Assembly: GCF_900239935.1 (NCBI RefSeq)
Contig: NZ_LT965928.1
Location: 2,559,520 to 2,623,519, forward strand
Direction of reading: 5' to 3'
Source of the DNA: Pseudoalteromonas carrageenovora IAM 12662
GTDB taxonomy: Bacteria; Pseudomonadota; Gammaproteobacteria; Enterobacterales; Alteromonadaceae
DNA: 64,000 bases
The translations under genes were made by a program, and so were the position numbers. Of this stretch, positions 15,266 to 23,607 are shown piece after piece. The notes under the pieces are model-generated. The model was not told where the DNA came from. It saw only the letters and a program-made list of their open reading frames with translations, and did no database searches. Position 1 is the first letter of the stretch. Each line of letters begins with the position of its first letter.

Positions 15266-16917
15266 TGCGATTATTTTGCTGTTTATTGCTATTAAGTGCG
15301 ATGCCAACATGGGCCGCCACCAAGTTAGAAGCTAGCGTAGATAAAAACCCTGTACTTGCAGGTGAATTTTTTATGCTCAACATAACAGTAGACGATACAG
15401 TTAAAGGCCAGCAACCTGACACATCAGCACTACTTAAAGATTTTGTTGTTGGACCTACAAGCTTAAGTTCACGAACAAATATTATTAATGGCAGCATTAA
15501 TAAACAAACTACGTGGTCAGTAAAGTTAATGACCCGCGCCGAGGGTGAATACACGATTCCACCTTTTAGTGTTGCCGGGCTTACATCCCAGCCTATTAAT
15601 TTAAAAGTAGCCAAGCGCTCAGCGGATGCAGATAAAAATAATGATATATTTTTAAAAACAGAGCTCTCTAGTAACTCTATTTTTGTGCAAGAAGCCGGGG
15701 TTTACACTATAAAACTTTATCTCGCTAAAGAGCTACTTGATGGCAGCTTAAGCACGCCTAATATGGAGGATGCGCAATTAACGCAGTTAGGTAAACAAAC
15801 TGAGAGTTACGAGCTTGTAGATGGTAAACGCTACCTCGTTCTTACCCGCGAATACTTAATTCAACCTCAAAAAAGTGGCCTTTACACTATTGCTGGGCCG
15901 GCTTTTCAGGGGCGCGTTCAGCAAAACTACCGACAACTAGAGGTGTCTGCACTTGGCGATGATCAGCAAATAGAAATAAAGCCTATACCAAGTAATTATA
16001 AAGGTGCATGGTTACCAAGCGAACTTGTTAATTTAGATGAGCAGTGGCAACCAGAAGAAAACACCGTAGAAGTAGGCACCCCCATTACACGTACAATTAC
16101 CCTAACGGCGCTTGGAGTAACAAAAGAGCAATTACCCGAAATCACAATGCCAACAATAGACGGCATTCGCAGCTACCCAGATGAAAAGGAAAATAACAAC
16201 GCTGTACGTGATGGGCGAGTCGTGTCGCAGCAAACCGCATCGTATGCGCTGCTACCTCAAAAGCCAGGTACTTACACACTGCCTGAAATAAAATTACCTT
16301 GGTATAACACTAAAATTAACCGTATTAGTTATGCAACGCTGCCTAAGCGCACTATAACCGTGACAAGTAACGCAAATACACCCTCGCCCGATGTAACCAC
16401 TGCAATAGCTTCAAATGAACAAAGCAGCAAAATAAATCCATCGAGTAACTTAGCGCAGCAATCTACACTCGAACCGGTTATTCAAAGCGTTACACCGCTT
16501 TGGTTAATTATTGTTGCAGTGCTTGGTTATATTTTATGGATTATTACTGCAATTTTATTTTGGTTAAACCGTTCTACTAATAATGAACTAAAAATTGATA
16601 GCTTAAAAAGCAACAACAAAGCGCCGCTTTCACTAAATAGATTAAAAAATGCCGCCAAAGTTAATAACTCAAGCGCATTTTATAGCGAGCTAAATAATGT
16701 TGCTAGAGAGCTTACAGGTAAAAACGTTGCCGCTATTGATGCACTAACAAACCTTATTAATAACAGCGAATTAACGGCGCTAATAAACCAACTACAAGCT
16801 ACGCTATATGCTAATAACAGCACAAAGAGCGATCTTAATGCTATTATTAAAATAATTGAGCAGTACCAAGCTCAAAGCAATACGTCGCAACAAGCTGTAT
16901 TAAAAGACCTTTATTAA
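15259..16917 (+). CDS. batD: BatD-like protein
   Basis: 552-aa protein with a signal peptide (1-20, MPTWAA), repeated Ig-like periplasmic domains (EASVDKNPVLAGEFFMLNITVDDTV...GPTSLSSRTNIINGSINKQTTWSVKLM is the BatD signature), a membrane segment near 415-437 and a cytosolic helical tail. GGAG lies upstream and the start overlaps the previous gene by 7 bases. Last gene of the moxR operon; the set MoxR-DUF58-DUF4381-VWA-VWA/TPR-BatD suggests one envelope complex whose function is not established. Confidence 0.9.
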   Translation: MVMRLFCCLLLLSAMPTWAATKLEASVDKNPVLAGEFFMLNITVDDTVKGQQPDTSALLKDFVVGPTSLSSRTNIINGSINKQTTWSVKLMTRAEGEYTIPPFSVAGLTSQPINLKVAKRSADADKNNDIFLKTELSSNSIFVQEAGVYTIKLYLAKELLDGSLSTPNMEDAQLTQLGKQTESYELVDGKRYLVLTREYLIQPQKSGLYTIAGPAFQGRVQQNYRQLEVSALGDDQQIEIKPIPSNYKGAWLPSELVNLDEQWQPEENTVEVGTPITRTITLTALGVTKEQLPEITMPTIDGIRSYPDEKENNNAVRDGRVVSQQTASYALLPQKPGTYTLPEIKLPWYNTKINRISYATLPKRTITVTSNANTPSPDVTTAIASNEQSSKINPSSNLAQQSTLEPVIQSVTPLWLIIVAVLGYILWIITAILFWLNRSTNNELKIDSLKSNNKAPLSLNRLKNAAKVNNSSAFYSELNNVARELTGKNVAAIDALTNLINNSELTALINQLQATLYANNSTKSDLNAIIKIIEQYQAQSNTSQQAVLKDLY

Positions 16918-16942
16918 CTAGTTTGATAAATTTAGGTCTTTT
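16902..16942 (+). terminator. Probable terminator of the moxR-batD operon
   Basis: AAAAGACCT (16902-16910) and AGGTCTTTT (16934-16942) form a 9-bp stem around a long loop that includes the batD stop. Confidence 0.5.
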
Positions 16943-16980
16943 CATGCATTAAATAATAATTTTTAAATAAAAAAGTACTT

Positions 16981-17538
16981 ATGCTTGGAAAGAAAAAATT
17001 AAATAATCAGGTCTTAGTTGATATGGCAGAGAAACAAAAGCGTTATGAAGCCTTAGTGCATGTATACAATAAGGAGCTTTATCGCTTTGCTTATTGGTTG
17101 TGCCGTGATCCACACATAGCAGATGACTTAGTACAAGAAACGTTTTTACGTGCTTGGCGCTCGCTTGATTCATTACTGGATCAAAAAGCGGCTAAGCCTT
17201 GGCTACTGACTATTTTACGCAGAGAAAACGCACGTCGTTTTGAACGTAAACAGTTTGATTACAGCGACGTAGAAAACGATACCCTTGTTGATGAAACGAG
17301 CCATTCACTTGATGATGAAATGGAACAAACAGTTATACAACGCCAAATTGCGCTGCTATCTGATGAATACAGAGAACCATTACTACTTCAAGTTGTAATG
17401 GGCTGCTCTGGTGAGGAGATTGCAGAAATACTCGATTTAAATAAAAACACGGTAATGACTCGTTTATACCGTGCCAGAAACCAACTTAAAGAGGCTTTAA
17501 GCCGTGATGATGAACAACTTAAAGGAGCATCAAAATAA
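16981..17538 (+). CDS. ECF-like sigma-70 factor
   Basis: 185-aa alternative sigma factor lacking region 1 and most of region 3. Region 2: ELYRFAYWLCRDPHIADDLVQETFLRAWRSLDS; region 4: LSDEYREPLLLQVVMGCSGEEIAEILDLNKNTVMTRLYRARNQLKEAL. The ATG at 16981 has no good ribosome site; Met15 (17023) is an alternative that still keeps region 2. Its stop overlaps the start of the next gene as TAATG, the usual arrangement for a sigma factor and its membrane regulator. Confidence 0.9.
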   Translation: MLGKKKLNNQVLVDMAEKQKRYEALVHVYNKELYRFAYWLCRDPHIADDLVQETFLRAWRSLDSLLDQKAAKPWLLTILRRENARRFERKQFDYSDVENDTLVDETSHSLDDEMEQTVIQRQIALLSDEYREPLLLQVVMGCSGEEIAEILDLNKNTVMTRLYRARNQLKEALSRDDEQLKGASK

Positions 17539-18290
17539 TGGATGATCTTGAGTTTCGTCGCCGCACTATTGCGCAGCCAAACGATTTAGAAAAAGAGCTT
17601 TTGGAGTTTGCTAAAGAAAGCTCTCAGAGACAAAGCTTTATTAACGATATGAAAGATTTTGATAAACAAATTCAAGACGCGCTAGATATACCAGTGCCAG
17701 ATAACCTTGCTGAGCGAATTCTTTTAAATACTTCTTTAAAAGAAAAAGCACTGCAAGAAGAACAAGCATCTGGTAAAAATGTGGTAGATGCCCGCTCGCG
17801 TTTTAAGTTTGACCGTGTGCATTTAGCACTTGCTGCGTCTTTTTTTGTAGCAATGGGCGCGTTCTTTTTTAGTTCTGAACAGCACATTGCCCATGAAGCG
17901 GGTGAACATGCCTTAACACATGTTTACCACGAAATTAGTGCACTAGGTAAAACAGATGCGATTAGCTTACAAAGCGTAAACGATAAGCTGGCTATGCTTG
18001 GTGGACACATTGAAGAGCTTCCGGGCAAAATTACCTATGCTATGTTTTGTGATTTTAAAGGTCAGGAAGGATTACACTTAATATTTGAGTCAGACTTTGG
18101 CCCAATGACGGTATTTATTGTACCTTCTGACAACCAGTCGTTTGGTTTTGGTGATGACGACTTTAGCGATGAGCGTTTTGAAGGCCATATTAACCGAGGT
18201 ACACAAGCAGATACCATTTTAGTGGCTAATGCTGGCGCACCTATTAATGTGTATAACGAACGCGTTACGGGTGCTATTCGCTGGTTATAG
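17538..18290 (+). CDS. DUF3379-type membrane protein, probable anti-sigma partner
   Basis: 250-aa protein with an acidic cytosolic N-terminal part (1-90; DLEFRRRTIAQPNDLEKELLEFAKES), one membrane segment near 94-112 (VHLALAASFFVAMGAFFFS) and a periplasmic C-terminal domain ending in WL. The pattern fits DUF3379. Coupled translation with the sigma factor suggests it holds and releases it, but the N-terminal part lacks a clear zinc HxxxCxxC motif. The signal sensed is unknown. Confidence 0.8.
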   Translation: MDDLEFRRRTIAQPNDLEKELLEFAKESSQRQSFINDMKDFDKQIQDALDIPVPDNLAERILLNTSLKEKALQEEQASGKNVVDARSRFKFDRVHLALAASFFVAMGAFFFSSEQHIAHEAGEHALTHVYHEISALGKTDAISLQSVNDKLAMLGGHIEELPGKITYAMFCDFKGQEGLHLIFESDFGPMTVFIVPSDNQSFGFGDDDFSDERFEGHINRGTQADTILVANAGAPINVYNERVTGAIRWL

Positions 18291-18309
18291 TCACTCGTTA
18301 GTTATTTTG

Positions 18310-18343
18310 AAAAGCCGTACAGTGTTTACTGTGCGGCTTTTTT
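18310..18343 (+). terminator. Terminator after sigma/DUF3379 operon
   Basis: AAAGCCG-T-ACAGT and ACTGT-G-CGGCTTT surround a GTTT loop, followed by TTT. Confidence 0.9.
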
Positions 18344-18460
18344 GTATATAAACCCATAGTTGCTTAATTTACGCTCAACCATATTGATTTTTAACGTAAT
18401 TTATTAAATTTTGCTGAAAAGTTAATTATACTCGCCGCTCAGTCTTATTTAGGGAATTAC

Positions 18461-19303
18461 ATGAAGAACATCATTGTTATATTTTCATTACTTGCATTAC
18501 TTTGTACGGCAAGTTTTGATGCACACGCACGCAAAAAATTTGGCAGTAGTAAACGTGGTAAAACACCAACCACACAGCAAACAACACAAAACAAACAATC
18601 TGACATTCCAGCCTCTACAGCTCCAAAAGCTAAATCGAATAAAAAAGGGGTTATGGCCGGTGTATTTGGCGGGCTTTTAGCCGGTGGCTTAATTGCTGCT
18701 ATGTTAGGCGATGACTTTGAAGGCTTCCAACTTTTAGAGATAATTTTACTAGCTGGGGGACTTTTTATTTTATTTAAACTGATCACCGGTTTTATGCGCG
18801 CAAAACATTCTCCTCAACTTGCCAATGCAAGCATATCGCAAAATGCGTTTAAGCAAGCGCCTATAGAGCAACCTACAAACACAGGCTTTACAAATAGTGT
18901 CCCACAAAGTGAAAACGTACCTTTTAATTTGCCGCCTAATTTTGACGTTAATGGTTTTTTACAAGGTGCTCGCAATCATTACCGCACACTGCAAAGTGCT
19001 TGGAATAATGCAGATTACGCCACGATGGCAGAATATTTAAGCCCAGAGCTTGTGGCAGAGTTTAAAGCTGAACGCGAAGCAATACAAAGCGTAGAAACAG
19101 AAGTAATGTTTATTGATGCTGAGCTAGTGCGCGCAGATGTTACAGCTACTGAATGGCAAGTAAGTGTTCGCTTTAAAGGTAAGTACCGCGACTTAGGTGA
19201 TAAAAAAGAGGAGCCAATATTAGAAATTTGGCACTTAGAGCGCGCTATTTCAGACGGTGCTCCTTGGCTTATTGTTGGTGTCGAAGATTTAATCGACGCT
19301 TAG
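18461..19303 (+). CDS. Tim44-like domain protein
   Basis: 280 aa: signal peptide (1-23), a Lys/Gln/Thr-rich stretch (24-60), a Gly-rich membrane segment (GVMAGVFGGLLAGGLIAAMLG, about 63-85; written here as GLLAGGLIAAML), a second segment (about 90-112), then a soluble C-terminal Tim44-like domain (about 165-278) with LQSAWNNADYATMAEYLSPEL and LEIWHLERA. Bacterial homologues have no settled function. It has its own terminator upstream, so it is probably a separate unit from the sigma pair. Confidence 0.82.
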   Translation: MKNIIVIFSLLALLCTASFDAHARKKFGSSKRGKTPTTQQTTQNKQSDIPASTAPKAKSNKKGVMAGVFGGLLAGGLIAAMLGDDFEGFQLLEIILLAGGLFILFKLITGFMRAKHSPQLANASISQNAFKQAPIEQPTNTGFTNSVPQSENVPFNLPPNFDVNGFLQGARNHYRTLQSAWNNADYATMAEYLSPELVAEFKAEREAIQSVETEVMFIDAELVRADVTATEWQVSVRFKGKYRDLGDKKEEPILEIWHLERAISDGAPWLIVGVEDLIDA

Positions 19304-19313
19304 TAAGATAGTT

Positions 19314-19350
19314 CACCGCGCTTTAATTACTATTACTAGCGCGGTGTTTT
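19314..19350. terminator. Terminator between Tim44-like gene and ggt
   Basis: CACCGCGCT and AGCGCGGTG form a 9-bp stem around a 15-base AT-rich loop, followed by TTTTATT. Confidence 0.75.
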
Positions 19351-19386
19351 ATTGTATTAGTAAACCGCTAAACAGCGTTTAAGTTA

Positions 19387-21057
19387 TTAAAAAACAATTG
19401 ATTTACCACGTCCTGAGCTTTCAGAAGCTGCGTCTAATTTACCCTCTTTACTAATAATGACATGTAAATCACCAAAGTGTCGCTCATCAAGGGTGTAACC
19501 CATTTTTATAAGCTCTGCTTTAACGTTATCAGTTAAACCGCTATGTGTTCTAATTACGTTTTTAGGCCAAAGTTGATGATGAAAACGCGTGCTGTTTACA
19601 ACATCAACCGCACTCATATCAAACTCTACGGCATTTAAAATAGACTCATAAACAGAGCTTATAATCGTTGTGCCACCCGGTGAACCTGTTACCATTTTCA
19701 CTTTGTTATGTTTTAACAGTATGGTAGGTGTCATAGAGCTAAGCATACGCTTGTTAGGTTGTATCTCGTTTGCTTTACCACCAATGGCGCCAAATACATT
19801 CATAACGCCTGGCTTGGCGCTAAAGTCGTCCATTTCATCATTTAAAATAAACCCTGCGCCTTCAACGACAACCCCACCTCCAAAACCTAGATTTATGGTT
19901 GTCGTATTTGCGACTGCATTACCCATGTTATCAACAATTGAAAAATGCGTAGTTTGCTCACTTTCTTTTAAACCAGGTTTAATGTTTTCGGTTGTAGAAA
20001 TAGCCGTTAACGAAATATCGTCGCTACGCTTTTTAAGGTAATTAATGTCTGTAAGTGCATTAACTGGTACATCAAAAAAATCAGGATCGCCTAAATACTC
20101 AGCTCTATCAGCAAATACGCGTTTACCTATTTCAGAAAGTAAATGCACATACTGCGTGGAGTTATGTACTAAACCCATATCTGGTTTTTTTAGCTCAAAC
20201 ATTTTGAGCCATTGTAAAATAGCGATACCGCCAGAGCTTGGTGGCGGTGATGTTAATACTTCATAGCCGTTCCAACTTGCTTTTATAGGTGTTCGCGATT
20301 TAGCCGTGTAATTTTTTAAATCATCTTGATTAATAATACCGCCATGTTGAAGCATAAATTTGGCAATAATTTTTGCAGTTTCGCCTTTATAAAACCCATC
20401 TTGACCATTATCGCGAATGCGTTTTAATGTAGCTGCAAGCTCAGGTTGCTTAAATACTTTATTCGCTTTTACATCAGCAAAATATTTTTCAAAATTCACT
20501 TCTATTTGTTTTGCTTTTAAATGCGCAATATAACGACTTACTCCCTGAGCTAATTTAGGAGGTACTACAAAGCCTTGCTCAGCCAATGTAACAGCAGGCT
20601 GTACTAATGCTTCCCATTTTAACGTGCCGTGTTTTTGATGAGCTAGCCACATACCTGCCACACTGCCCGGTACACCACTTGCGTGAATGCCATATATTGA
20701 TTTATTAGCAACAACGTTACCTTGCTCATCTAAATACATATCTCGATGAGCTGCCGTTGGTGCTGTTTCACGATAATCTATAAAGTCGCCTTGGCCGTCT
20801 TTTTGAATAAGCATAAAGCCACCGCCGCCAATATTTCCGGCCTCGGGTAATGTAACTGCAAGTACAAACTGCGCTGTAATGGCAGCATCTACAGCATTAC
20901 CTCCTTGTTCTAATATGCTTTTAGCGGCGTCGGCACTAAATGAGTCAGGCATCGCAACCGCACTTTGAGTAACTTGCTCAGCTGCTGCGCCAAATACACA
21001 CAGCTGTAAAATAAACACACTTTTTACTATTAATTTATTTGGTGAAAACAACCCCAT
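19387..21057 (-). CDS. ggt: Gamma-glutamyltransferase (periplasmic)
   Basis: N-terminal nucleophile hydrolase that splits glutathione or transfers its gamma-glutamyl group. Signal peptide 1-26 (FGAAA). The proenzyme self-cleaves before Thr369 in EQ-TTHFSIVD, making large and small subunits; the small subunit keeps NEMDDFSAKPG-like (LNDEMDDF) and the SMTPTI / GSPGGTTI oxyanion loops. 556 aa, near the usual 580. A glutathione synthesis gene, gshA, lies 33 kb away, too far for co-transcription. Confidence 0.95.
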   Translation of the reverse strand: MGLFSPNKLIVKSVFILQLCVFGAAAEQVTQSAVAMPDSFSADAAKSILEQGGNAVDAAITAQFVLAVTLPEAGNIGGGGFMLIQKDGQGDFIDYRETAPTAAHRDMYLDEQGNVVANKSIYGIHASGVPGSVAGMWLAHQKHGTLKWEALVQPAVTLAEQGFVVPPKLAQGVSRYIAHLKAKQIEVNFEKYFADVKANKVFKQPELAATLKRIRDNGQDGFYKGETAKIIAKFMLQHGGIINQDDLKNYTAKSRTPIKASWNGYEVLTSPPPSSGGIAILQWLKMFELKKPDMGLVHNSTQYVHLLSEIGKRVFADRAEYLGDPDFFDVPVNALTDINYLKKRSDDISLTAISTTENIKPGLKESEQTTHFSIVDNMGNAVANTTTINLGFGGGVVVEGAGFILNDEMDDFSAKPGVMNVFGAIGGKANEIQPNKRMLSSMTPTILLKHNKVKMVTGSPGGTTIISSVYESILNAVEFDMSAVDVVNSTRFHHQLWPKNVIRTHSGLTDNVKAELIKMGYTLDERHFGDLHVIISKEGKLDAASESSGRGKSIVF

Positions 21058-21157
21058 ACAACATCCTTAATTTATTATTTTTTAAGTTACCCAACCACAT
21101 TTATGCATATCAATTATGCTCAGGTCAATGTTTGCACAGGTAAATTTTAGTCTTAGT

Positions 21158-21700
21158 TTAAAGTGTTTTAGCGTATAAAACTGCGGGCAAGTCACCGTGT
21201 TCATCTGTGTGTGTATAACTTTTTATAAAGGTGAGCCCTAATTTTTTCATAATATTAATAGACCCTAGGTTATCTGTAATTGCAGTTGCACTGATTTTTT
21301 TAACATCTGCTTGTTTTGCTAATTCGTCGCACAATGCCTTTGCAGCTTCGGTTGCATAACCATTTCCCCAACTTTGCTGCTTAAAACGCCAGCCTATTTC
21401 AATATCACTAAAGTTAGGCTTATCACTAAAAAAGTGCATTGGTCTTATTAAAACCCAACCTATAAAAGTATTACTAGGCTTAATGCTTATAGCCCAAAGC
21501 CCCCACCCTTTTAGCTCATTTTTATATTCAAGCATACGAGGTATACCTTCGTTTTTAATTTTATCTAAGGATGTGGGTATCCCTCGCGTTAAAAACTGCA
21601 TTACAGCCGGGTTCTGATCAAGCTCAAATAACAGCGGCCAATCGTGCTCATCCATTAATTTAAAATTTAATCGCTTTGTTACAGGTGTGTTCATTTTCAT
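21158..21700 (-). CDS. GNAT acetyltransferase
   Basis: 180-aa acetyltransferase of the RimJ/RimL-like GNAT_3 group. IEIGWRFKQQSWGNGYATEAAKALCDELAKQ is the acetyl-CoA binding loop and helix, and AITDNLGSINIMKKLGL is motif B. The Met at 21700 is followed by a second Met two codons on; ribosome site is weak. Substrate unknown. Confidence 0.86.
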   Translation of the reverse strand: MKMNTPVTKRLNFKLMDEHDWPLLFELDQNPAVMQFLTRGIPTSLDKIKNEGIPRMLEYKNELKGWGLWAISIKPSNTFIGWVLIRPMHFFSDKPNFSDIEIGWRFKQQSWGNGYATEAAKALCDELAKQADVKKISATAITDNLGSINIMKKLGLTFIKSYTHTDEHGDLPAVLYAKTL

Positions 21701-21751
21701 TGTTCTATAGTTAGTGTGAATTAATTACTTGTCTCCAAGGAGAGATCGCAC

Positions 21752-22117
21752 ATGAACAAATTAGCAGGTTTAGCTTTATTAGGCACTTTAATTACTTTAA
21801 CGGGTTGTGAAGACGCTCAAGAAGTAAAAGAAGATGCAAAAGATAAAAGCGCGCAAATGCAAGAAAAGCTTGGTGATGCATGGGAAGATGTTAAAGATAA
21901 AACAAACGAGCTTAAAAACGACGAATCGTTAAACGAGCTGATGCAAGAAAGTAAAGCAATGGGCTTAGACATGTACGACGACGGTAAAGAAATTGCTGTT
22001 GATGCATGGGTTAAAAGCAAAGAAGCCGCAGGTGAGCTTACTGAAAAAACTAAACAAAAAGCACATGAACTTGCACAAGAAATTGAGCAGGCACGTCAAG
22101 AGCACGAAGAAGGTTAA
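21752..22117 (+). CDS. Small helical lipoprotein
   Basis: 121 aa with a lipoprotein signal: hydrophobic 4-15 then LTGC, Cys19 acylated, followed by Glu-Asp, compatible with retention in the inner membrane or weak outer sorting. The mature part is one long charged helix of 11-residue-like repeats (EDAKDKSAQMQEKLGDAWEDVKDKTNELK) similar in style to LEA or apolipoprotein-type helices. AAGGAG lies 10 bases upstream. Function unknown; stress or envelope stabilisation is only a guess. Confidence 0.82.
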   Translation: MNKLAGLALLGTLITLTGCEDAQEVKEDAKDKSAQMQEKLGDAWEDVKDKTNELKNDESLNELMQESKAMGLDMYDDGKEIAVDAWVKSKEAAGELTEKTKQKAHELAQEIEQARQEHEEG

Positions 22118-22134
22118 TATAACCCTTCGCTCAA

Positions 22135-22167
22135 TAAAAAAGGAAAGCTGAGGCTTTCCTTTTTTGT
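22135..22167. terminator. Terminator between lipoprotein gene and fabB
   Basis: AAAAAAGGAAAGC and GCTTTCCTTTTTT flank a TGAG loop, serving both convergent genes. Confidence 0.9.
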
Positions 22168-22215
22168 TTTTAGCAACTGGCCGTGCGGTTATTGCACCTT
22201 AGGGCTTGCTTAAAA

Positions 22216-23427
22216 TTAGCCTTTATATTTACTCATAACTAAAGTAGCGTTAGTGCCACCAAAGCCAAAGCTATTAGACATAACTGTATTTAGCTCAACA
22301 TCGCGACGTTCGGTTACAATGTTTAAACCTTCTGCCTGCTCGTCCAACTCATCAATATTAATAGAAGGCGCGACAAAGCTGTGCTCTAACATTAATAATG
22401 AGAAAATAGCTTCATGAACACCTGCAGCACCTAAAGCATGACCGGTCATAGCTTTCGTTGCGCTGATCATTGGTGAATTACCACCAAACACTTCTTGAAT
22501 TGCGCCTAATTCTTTTACGTCACCTACTGGAGTAGATGTGCCATGCGTATTTAAGTAATCAATGCTGTCTACATCTTGCATTGCTTGGCGCATACAACGT
22601 ACAGCGCCCTCGCCCGATGGAGCAACCATGTCGTATCCATCAGATGTTGCGCCATAACCAACTATTTCTGCGTAAATGTGCGCGCCACGTGCAAGTGCAT
22701 GCTCAAGCTCTTCAACTACAACAATACCGCCACCACCAGAGATAACAAAACCATCGCGGTTAGCATCATATGTACGTGAAGCTTTTTCTGGGCTTTCGTT
22801 GTACTTAGTAGAAAGAGCGCCCATTGCGTCAAATTCCATTGCCAATGTCCAGTGAAGTTCTTCACCGCCACCAGCAAAAATTACATCTTGCTTACCAAGT
22901 TGAATTTGCTCTACAGCGTGGCCAATACAGTGCGCAGATGTTGCACAAGCAGAGCTAATTGAGTAGTTAACACCTTTAATTTTAAAAGGAGTCGCTAAAC
23001 ATGCTGATGTAGTGCTCGCCATAGTACGTGGAACCATGTAAGGACCAACACGTTTTACGCCTTTTTCACGTAAAATGTCAGCAACTTCTACTTGCCACTT
23101 AGATGAACCACCACCTGAGCCAACCAATAAACCAGTACGTTCGTTAGATACTTGATCATCCGATAAGCCTGCATCTTCAATTGCTTGCTGCATTGAAATG
23201 TAAGAATAAGCAGCTGCGTCGCCCATAAAGCGCATAGCTTTGCGGTCTACGTGCTCTTTAACGTCAATGTCAATTTTACCAGATACGTTACTGCGTAACT
23301 TATAATCGGCAAATTCTTGGTTAAAAGCGATGCCGCTTCTGCCAGATTTTAACGACTCTAATACTTCTTCTTTGTTGTTACCGATGCTTGATACAACACC
23401 GATACCCGTAATTACGGCTCTTCTCAT
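22216..23427 (-). CDS. fabB: 3-oxoacyl-ACP synthase I (FabB)
   Basis: Condensing enzyme of fatty acid elongation needed for unsaturated fatty acids. Cys161 in [14 protein letters not shown] is the acyl-carrying nucleophile; the two catalytic His are in [11 protein letters not shown] and [12 protein letters not shown]; the C-terminus has [14 protein letters not shown]. 403 aa as in E. coli FabB. Divergent from mnmC, the same pairing as in enterobacteria. Since fabB is activated by FadR in E. coli, its upstream region was checked; AGTGGTCAGC at 23489-23498 is at best a half-site. Confidence 0.96.
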   Translation of the reverse strand: MRRAVITGIGVVSSIGNNKEEVLESLKSGRSGIAFNQEFADYKLRSNVSGKIDIDVKEHVDRKAMRFMGDAAAYSYISMQQAIEDAGLSDDQVSNERTGLLVGSGGGSSKWQVEVADILREKGVKRVGPYMVPRTMASTTSACLATPFKIKGVNYSISSACATSAHCIGHAVEQIQLGKQDVIFAGGGEELHWTLAMEFDAMGALSTKYNESPEKASRTYDANRDGFVISGGGGIVVVEELEHALARGAHIYAEIVGYGATSDGYDMVAPSGEGAVRCMRQAMQDVDSIDYLNTHGTSTPVGDVKELGAIQEVFGGNSPMISATKAMTGHALGAAGVHEAIFSLLMLEHSFVAPSINIDELDEQAEGLNIVTERRDVELNTVMSNSFGFGGTNATLVMSKYKG

Positions 23428-23607
23428 GGGTAATTCCCTTAGCTTAATACTAAATTGTGTTCTATTTTACGCTGATTTTAATCGCTAAGTGGTCAGCTTT
23501 CTAGCGTACACTTGTACTCTGAAGTTATAGCTTATAAATAACGCCAGACTATTTCAAAGAAAACCCGTAAAATAATCAAAAAATACACTCTATAAATGTA
23601 ATAAGTC

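Noticed and set aside
19387..21057. ggt and gshA as a glutathione operon
   Set aside because: They are 33 kb apart on the same strand with many genes between, so no co-transcription.
23488..23504. Possible FadR site before fabB (AGTGGTCAGC)
   Set aside because: Only one half matches the FadR core; the other half does not, so it is kept as a note in the fabB entry only.
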